A stretch of 9,769 nucleotides of DNA from assembly GCA_913055925.1 (NCBI GenBank), contig CAJXLH010000080.1:1-9769 (forward strand). Reading direction: 5' to 3'. Below are positions 7,466 to 9,769 of this stretch, one piece after another. The position numbers and the translations under genes were made by a program. The notes beneath the pieces are model-generated. The model was not told the origin of the DNA. It worked only from the letters and a program-made list of their open reading frames with translations, and searched no databases. This stretch comes from an uncultured Maritalea sp. GTDB lineage: Bacteria; Pseudomonadota; Alphaproteobacteria; Rhizobiales; Devosiaceae. Positions within the stretch are counted from its first letter, which is position 1. Each line of letters begins with the position of its first letter.

Positions 7466-8332
7466 TTAGTCGCCCAAAGGCTGAGAATCGTCTTCATCAC
7501 GGAAAGTCACCAATTGGCTCTTGATCCGCCGCAGCGGTTCGATGGCCAAATCTTTCCTTTTGATCGCCACCAAATGGGCGACCACATCAATCGCAGCCAA
7601 AAACGCAAATCGTGCGGACGATGGTCGCAGCACGTCTTTGCCTTCTTGCAAATCGATCGGAATGTTCACATCGGTTGCTTCAGCAACAAGGCTTTGCGGC
7701 TTGGTAATGGTGACAATTTTTGCACCATAACCGGACGCGACCTCGAGCGCGCGCGACAGTTCGCGGTTGCGACCCGAAATAGACAAACCGACCACCACGT
7801 CGCCCTCTTGCACTGTTGATGCCGTCATAAGCTGCATAGAATGGTCGTTGGTCGCCATGGCGCGCAGTCCCAACCGGAACAAGCGGTTTTGCACTTCACC
7901 TGCAAAAAGCGAAGAGTTACCGCCCGAACCAAAGGCATAGACCATTTTGGCATTGGCGATAGCATCAGCGGCTTGCTCAATCGATGGGATGTCGAGTTGA
8001 TCGTTCAAATTATGCAATACAGACTGCGCGCGCGTGAGGATGGTTTGTACAACCTCTTCAGCATTGCTGGCATTAGATTGCGGCTCGTCATAACGCTGGC
8101 CAATGAAGGCACTTTGCGCGAGACGCACTTTAAACTCGGAAAAACTCTGACACCCCAGTCGGCGACAAAAACGCGTGACGGTTGGCGGCGACACTTCGGC
8201 ACGCCCAGCAAGTTCAATAATGGAGGCATTGACCGCAAATTGACGATCGTCAAAAACGATATTGGCTATGCGCTGCTCTGAGCGTGACAGCCCATCCATT
8301 TCTCGCTGAAGTGTACCGATAATGTCGACCAT
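7466..8332 (-). CDS. RpiR/MurR-family transcriptional regulator (HTH + SIS domain)
   Basis: DNA-binding regulator whose C-terminal SIS domain typically senses a phosphosugar or amino-sugar phosphate. From ATG 8332 it has 288 residues, normal for the family. The N-terminal HTH_6 domain spans about 1-78, with the recognition helix around VSPPTVTRFCRRLG (47-60). The SIS domain covers about 125-255, with the GSGGNSS loop at 135-141 and the SISGRNREL loop at 184-192, both typical of ligand binding. A TTG at 8401 would lengthen the protein by 23 residues and overlap the RidA coding end. ATG 8332 leaves a seven-base gap, has GAGG upstream and gives the family-like N-terminus. It is the second gene of the run and is the natural candidate to control it, probably through the palindromic region at 8739-8848 (inference). 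Whether it represses or activates is unknown. Confidence 0.93.
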   Translation of the reverse strand: MVDIIGTLQREMDGLSRSEQRIANIVFDDRQFAVNASIIELAGRAEVSPPTVTRFCRRLGCQSFSEFKVRLAQSAFIGQRYDEPQSNASNAEEVVQTILTRAQSVLHNLNDQLDIPSIEQAADAIANAKMVYAFGSGGNSSLFAGEVQNRLFRLGLRAMATNDHSMQLMTASTVQEGDVVVGLSISGRNRELSRALEVASGYGAKIVTITKPQSLVAEATDVNIPIDLQEGKDVLRPSSARFAFLAAIDVVAHLVAIKRKDLAIEPLRRIKSQLVTFRDEDDSQPLGD

Positions 8333-8339
8333 AAAGTGC

Positions 8340-8738
8340 TTAGCCTCTGGATTTGCGTGTTGGGTCGAACGCAACACAATCCACTTCAACTTTGCAGTCA
8401 ACCATCAAAGCTGATTGCACACACGCGCGTGCCGGTGGATGCTCGCCAAAATAGGTTTTGTAAACGCCATTGAACGACCAAAAATCACGCGGATCATCGA
8501 GCCAAACGCCGATACGCACAATATGTTCTTTCCCGTATCCGGCTTCATCGAGAATCGCGATCATGTTTTTGATCGCAAGGTGAGATTGCTCTACGATATT
8601 GCCATTGATGATTTCACCATCTACCATAGGCACCTGGCCTGAAACGTGAAGCCAGCCATCGGCTTCTACAGCGCGCGCAAATGGAAGGTTTTGACCGCCA
8701 GCACCGCTTTTTTCAGCGCCATATCGGATGATCGACAT
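8340..8738 (-). CDS. RidA-family (YjgF/YER057c/UK114) protein
   Basis: Small 132-residue protein of the Rid family, which forms homotrimers; characterised members hydrolyse reactive enamine/imine intermediates formed by PLP enzymes or amine oxidation. The N-terminus contains HVSGQVPM (31-38), and the signature near the C-terminus is PPARACVQ at 101-108, with the carboxylate-binding Arg104 in place. In VEVDCVAF (117-124), Asp120 stands where E. coli RidA has Glu120, so it may belong to a Rid subfamily other than classical RidA. A GGAG ribosome site lies eight bases before the ATG. It is the first gene of the minus-strand run, seven bases ahead of the regulator, suggesting it protects against or deaminates an imine made in this pathway (inference). 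Confidence 0.92.
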   Translation of the reverse strand: MSIIRYGAEKSGAGGQNLPFARAVEADGWLHVSGQVPMVDGEIINGNIVEQSHLAIKNMIAILDEAGYGKEHIVRIGVWLDDPRDFWSFNGVYKTYFGEHPPARACVQSALMVDCKVEVDCVAFDPTRKSRG

Positions 8739-8753
8739 TGTGGAATCTCCAAC

Positions 8754-8769
8754 AAATTTATGTAAATTT
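8754..8769. repeat. Perfect inverted repeat AAATTTA-TG-TAAATTT
   Basis: Seven-base arms at 8754-8760 and 8763-8769 are separated by TG. It lies 15 bases upstream of the RidA start, placed where a bound repressor could block that gene. It could also arise by chance in AT-rich sequence. Confidence 0.5.
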
Positions 8770-8775
8770 TTTTCT

Positions 8776-8795
8776 TGATGATTGACATATCATCA
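8776..8795. repeat. Inverted repeat TGATGA-N8-TCATCA
   Basis: Six-base arms at 8776-8781 and 8790-8795 flank an 8-base spacer that contains the TTGACA hexamer (8782-8787). A third copy of the arm, TCATCA, is at 8824-8829. An operator role is inferred from position and symmetry only. Confidence 0.5.
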
Positions 8796-8807
8796 GAATT
8801 GAGCGAG

Positions 8808-8823
8808 TTTTTCTATAGAAAAA
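8808..8823. repeat. 16-bp perfect palindrome TTTTTCTA/TAGAAAAA
   Basis: Uninterrupted dyad between the two divergent genes, with its centre 33 bases before the NTF2-like start. This is the best single candidate operator for the RpiR regulator, since family members bind AT-rich palindromes. No comparison with known sites was possible. Confidence 0.55.
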
Positions 8824-8848
8824 TCATCAAAAATGAAAAAAATTTGTC

Positions 8849-9334
8849 ATGTCATCACAATTCACAAATCCGTTCCCTGAGAGTGACGCGGACCGTCACG
8901 CCATTTGGGAGATGCTGGTTGATCGCGATATTACAGCGTTTCTTGCCGCCGACTGGTCCATGGTTGAAAATGATTTTGCCAAAGATCGGTTTATGGGTGT
9001 GCATGGACACGGCACCGCGAACCCTGACCACTGGCGCCTAGCGTTCCCATCGCTAGACGAATATCGCGATGAATGGCTTCGCCAAGCACAGGATTTCCAA
9101 AAGGAAAAGTATAAGGACGACCCTCGGACGGCGATCTTTTCAGCGACTGTTTTGCGTGACATTGAAATCAATGGCGATCGCGCGATTGTGCATAAGAAAT
9201 TTGATGGCTCGATCACCAAAGAAAATGGTGAAAAGGACATTTTGAACTGGCAGACCGTTTATTATTGTCACCGGGTTGATGGCGCATGGCGCATTGCCGG
9301 CTTTAACGGCTATTTGCCGAACCCAATGGGCTAG
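8849..9334 (+). CDS. NTF2-like (SnoaL-fold type) protein of unknown function
   Basis: Protein of 161 residues with the pattern of the nuclear transport factor 2-like superfamily. Helices come first (about 12-48, including WEMLVDRDITAFLAADW), then a region rich in aromatic and charged residues (49-90). The end is beta-strand-rich: IFSATVLRDIEINGDRAIV at about 96-114, then FDGSI, WQTVYYCHRVDGAWRIAGF at 134-152. Cone-shaped members of this fold act as small enzymes or ligand-binding subunits. I cannot name a catalytic residue; VHGHGT at 51-56 is a possible active-site or metal-binding patch (inference). The ATG lacks a clear ribosome site, being preceded by an A-rich run. It is followed after eight bases by an M81 peptidase gene, so the two are likely cotranscribed and may work on the same substrate. 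There is no signal peptide. Confidence 0.8.
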   Translation: MSSQFTNPFPESDADRHAIWEMLVDRDITAFLAADWSMVENDFAKDRFMGVHGHGTANPDHWRLAFPSLDEYRDEWLRQAQDFQKEKYKDDPRTAIFSATVLRDIEINGDRAIVHKKFDGSITKENGEKDILNWQTVYYCHRVDGAWRIAGFNGYLPNPMG

Positions 9335-9342
9335 CGCCGTTT

Positions 9343-9769
9343 ATGTCCAAGCGCTTCTTCACCGCCGTTCTTGCCACTGAATCAAACACATTCTCGCCGA
9401 TTGCCATTGATCGGCGGGGTTTTGAGGCGTCTTTGTATGCCCGACCTGGTGAGCATCCAGAAACACCAACGCTTTGTTCTGCCCCTTTAACCGAAGGGCG
9501 CGCGTGGGCGAAGCGCAATGGATATGAATGGATTGAAGGCACTGCAGCTTGGGCAGACCCAGCGGGTCTGATCAACAAACAAGCTTATGAAAGCTTGCGC
9601 GATGAGATTTTGGATCAACTGCGCGCGGCGATGCCCGTGGACGGCGTGGTGCTTGGACTTCATGGTGCCATGGTGGCCAATGGATATGACGACCCCGAAG
9701 GTGACTTGCTTTCACACATCAGAGAAATTGTTGGGCCGGAGGTGATCGTTTGCACCACCTTCGACCCTC
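9343..9769 (+). CDS. Second M81-family (MlrC-like) metallopeptidase, 3' end beyond window
   Basis: An open frame runs from ATG 9343 to the window edge, giving 142 residues of the N-terminal catalytic domain. It matches the M81 family: ATESNTFSP at 11-19 (Glu13 aligned with the HTE of the first copy), GLHGAMVANGYDDPEGD at 105-121, and IVCTTFDP at 135-142, where Asp141 should be the first residue of the Asp-x-His zinc motif. The window ends one base into the next codon. This copy keeps the usual HGAMVANGYDD sequence, while the minus-strand M81 has a divergent version (HGAVHVEGMLD). The two are therefore distantly related paralogues, not a recent duplication. It starts eight bases after the NTF2-like stop, with no strong ribosome site visible. 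The gene is intact as far as it can be seen. Confidence 0.88.
   Translation, partial: MSKRFFTAVLATESNTFSPIAIDRRGFEASLYARPGEHPETPTLCSAPLTEGRAWAKRNGYEWIEGTAAWADPAGLINKQAYESLRDEILDQLRAAMPVDGVVLGLHGAMVANGYDDPEGDLLSHIREIVGPEVIVCTTFDP

Larger units (their letters stand above)
8739..8848. promoter_or_regulatory. AT-rich divergent promoter/operator region
   Basis: This 110-base intergenic stretch must hold the start signals for both the leftward seven-gene run and the rightward NTF2-like/M81 pair. It is very AT-rich and packed with inverted repeats, listed separately. A perfect TTGACA is present on the plus strand at 8782-8787, but no good -10 hexamer follows at 16-18 bases, so exact promoters cannot be assigned on either strand. 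The RpiR regulator encoded next door is the likely binder (inference). Confidence 0.7.

Noticed and set aside
7232..7819. 195-codon plus-strand open frame opposite the SDR and regulator genes
   Set aside because: It lies wholly antisense to two strongly recognised genes, bridges their boundary, and its translation resembles no family; it is a shadow frame.
8333..8401. Longer regulator N-terminus starting at TTG 8401
   Set aside because: It would overlap the RidA coding end by about 60 bases and add residues not typical of RpiR proteins; ATG 8332 fits better.
8782..8810. Sigma-70 promoter built on the perfect TTGACA at 8782-8787
   Set aside because: No acceptable -10 hexamer lies 16-18 bases downstream; the CTATAG-like element is too far, so a promoter call would be a guess.
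1..9769. Mobile element, phage, defence system or CRISPR
   Set aside because: No transposase, integrase, direct-repeat array or terminal repeats were seen; all genes read as metabolic, regulatory or transport functions.

Overview
The window looks like chromosomal DNA from an alphaproteobacterium, most likely a Hyphomicrobiales (rhizobia-like) or related marine lineage. This is judged from protein flavour (M20 hydrolase, M81 peptidases, RpiR regulator), dense same-strand packing and GC content that looks near one half by eye. I cannot name the genus from sequence alone. There are no tRNA or rRNA genes, mobile elements or CRISPR arrays, and no gene-free stretch longer than about 110 bases.

Layout: a plus-strand M20-family metallo-amidohydrolase (37-1215) enters from the left and ends at a strong intrinsic terminator (1248-1274). 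Convergent with it is a compact seven-gene minus-strand run. Read in its own direction the order is: RidA-family protein (8738-8340), RpiR/SIS-domain regulator (8332-7466), SDR dehydrogenase (7450-6671), GH20 beta-N-acetylhexosaminidase with no signal peptide (6612-4696), M81 (MlrC-like) metallopeptidase (4683-3238), AEC-family transporter (3138-2206) and D-2-hydroxyacid dehydrogenase (2209-1280). Gaps are -4 to about 100 bases, so a single transcript is plausible. A 110-base AT-rich divergent intergenic region (8739-8848), rich in inverted repeats, separates this run from a plus-strand pair: an NTF2-like protein of unknown role (8849-9334) and a second, different M81 peptidase cut off by the window end (9343-9769+).

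Working interpretation (inference): this is an accessory catabolic locus run by the RpiR regulator, whose SIS domain normally senses a phosphosugar. The enzymes would remove beta-linked N-acetylhexosamine, cleave amide or peptide bonds (M20, two M81), oxidise an alcohol or hydroxyacid (SDR, D-2-hydroxyacid dehydrogenase), clear reactive enamine/imine intermediates (RidA) and move a small organic acid (AEC). An amino-sugar/peptide conjugate, possibly cell-wall derived, would fit, but the substrate is not shown by the sequence. Several translation starts were moved from the longest open frame on the basis of ribosome binding sites and overlaps; this is noted gene by gene.
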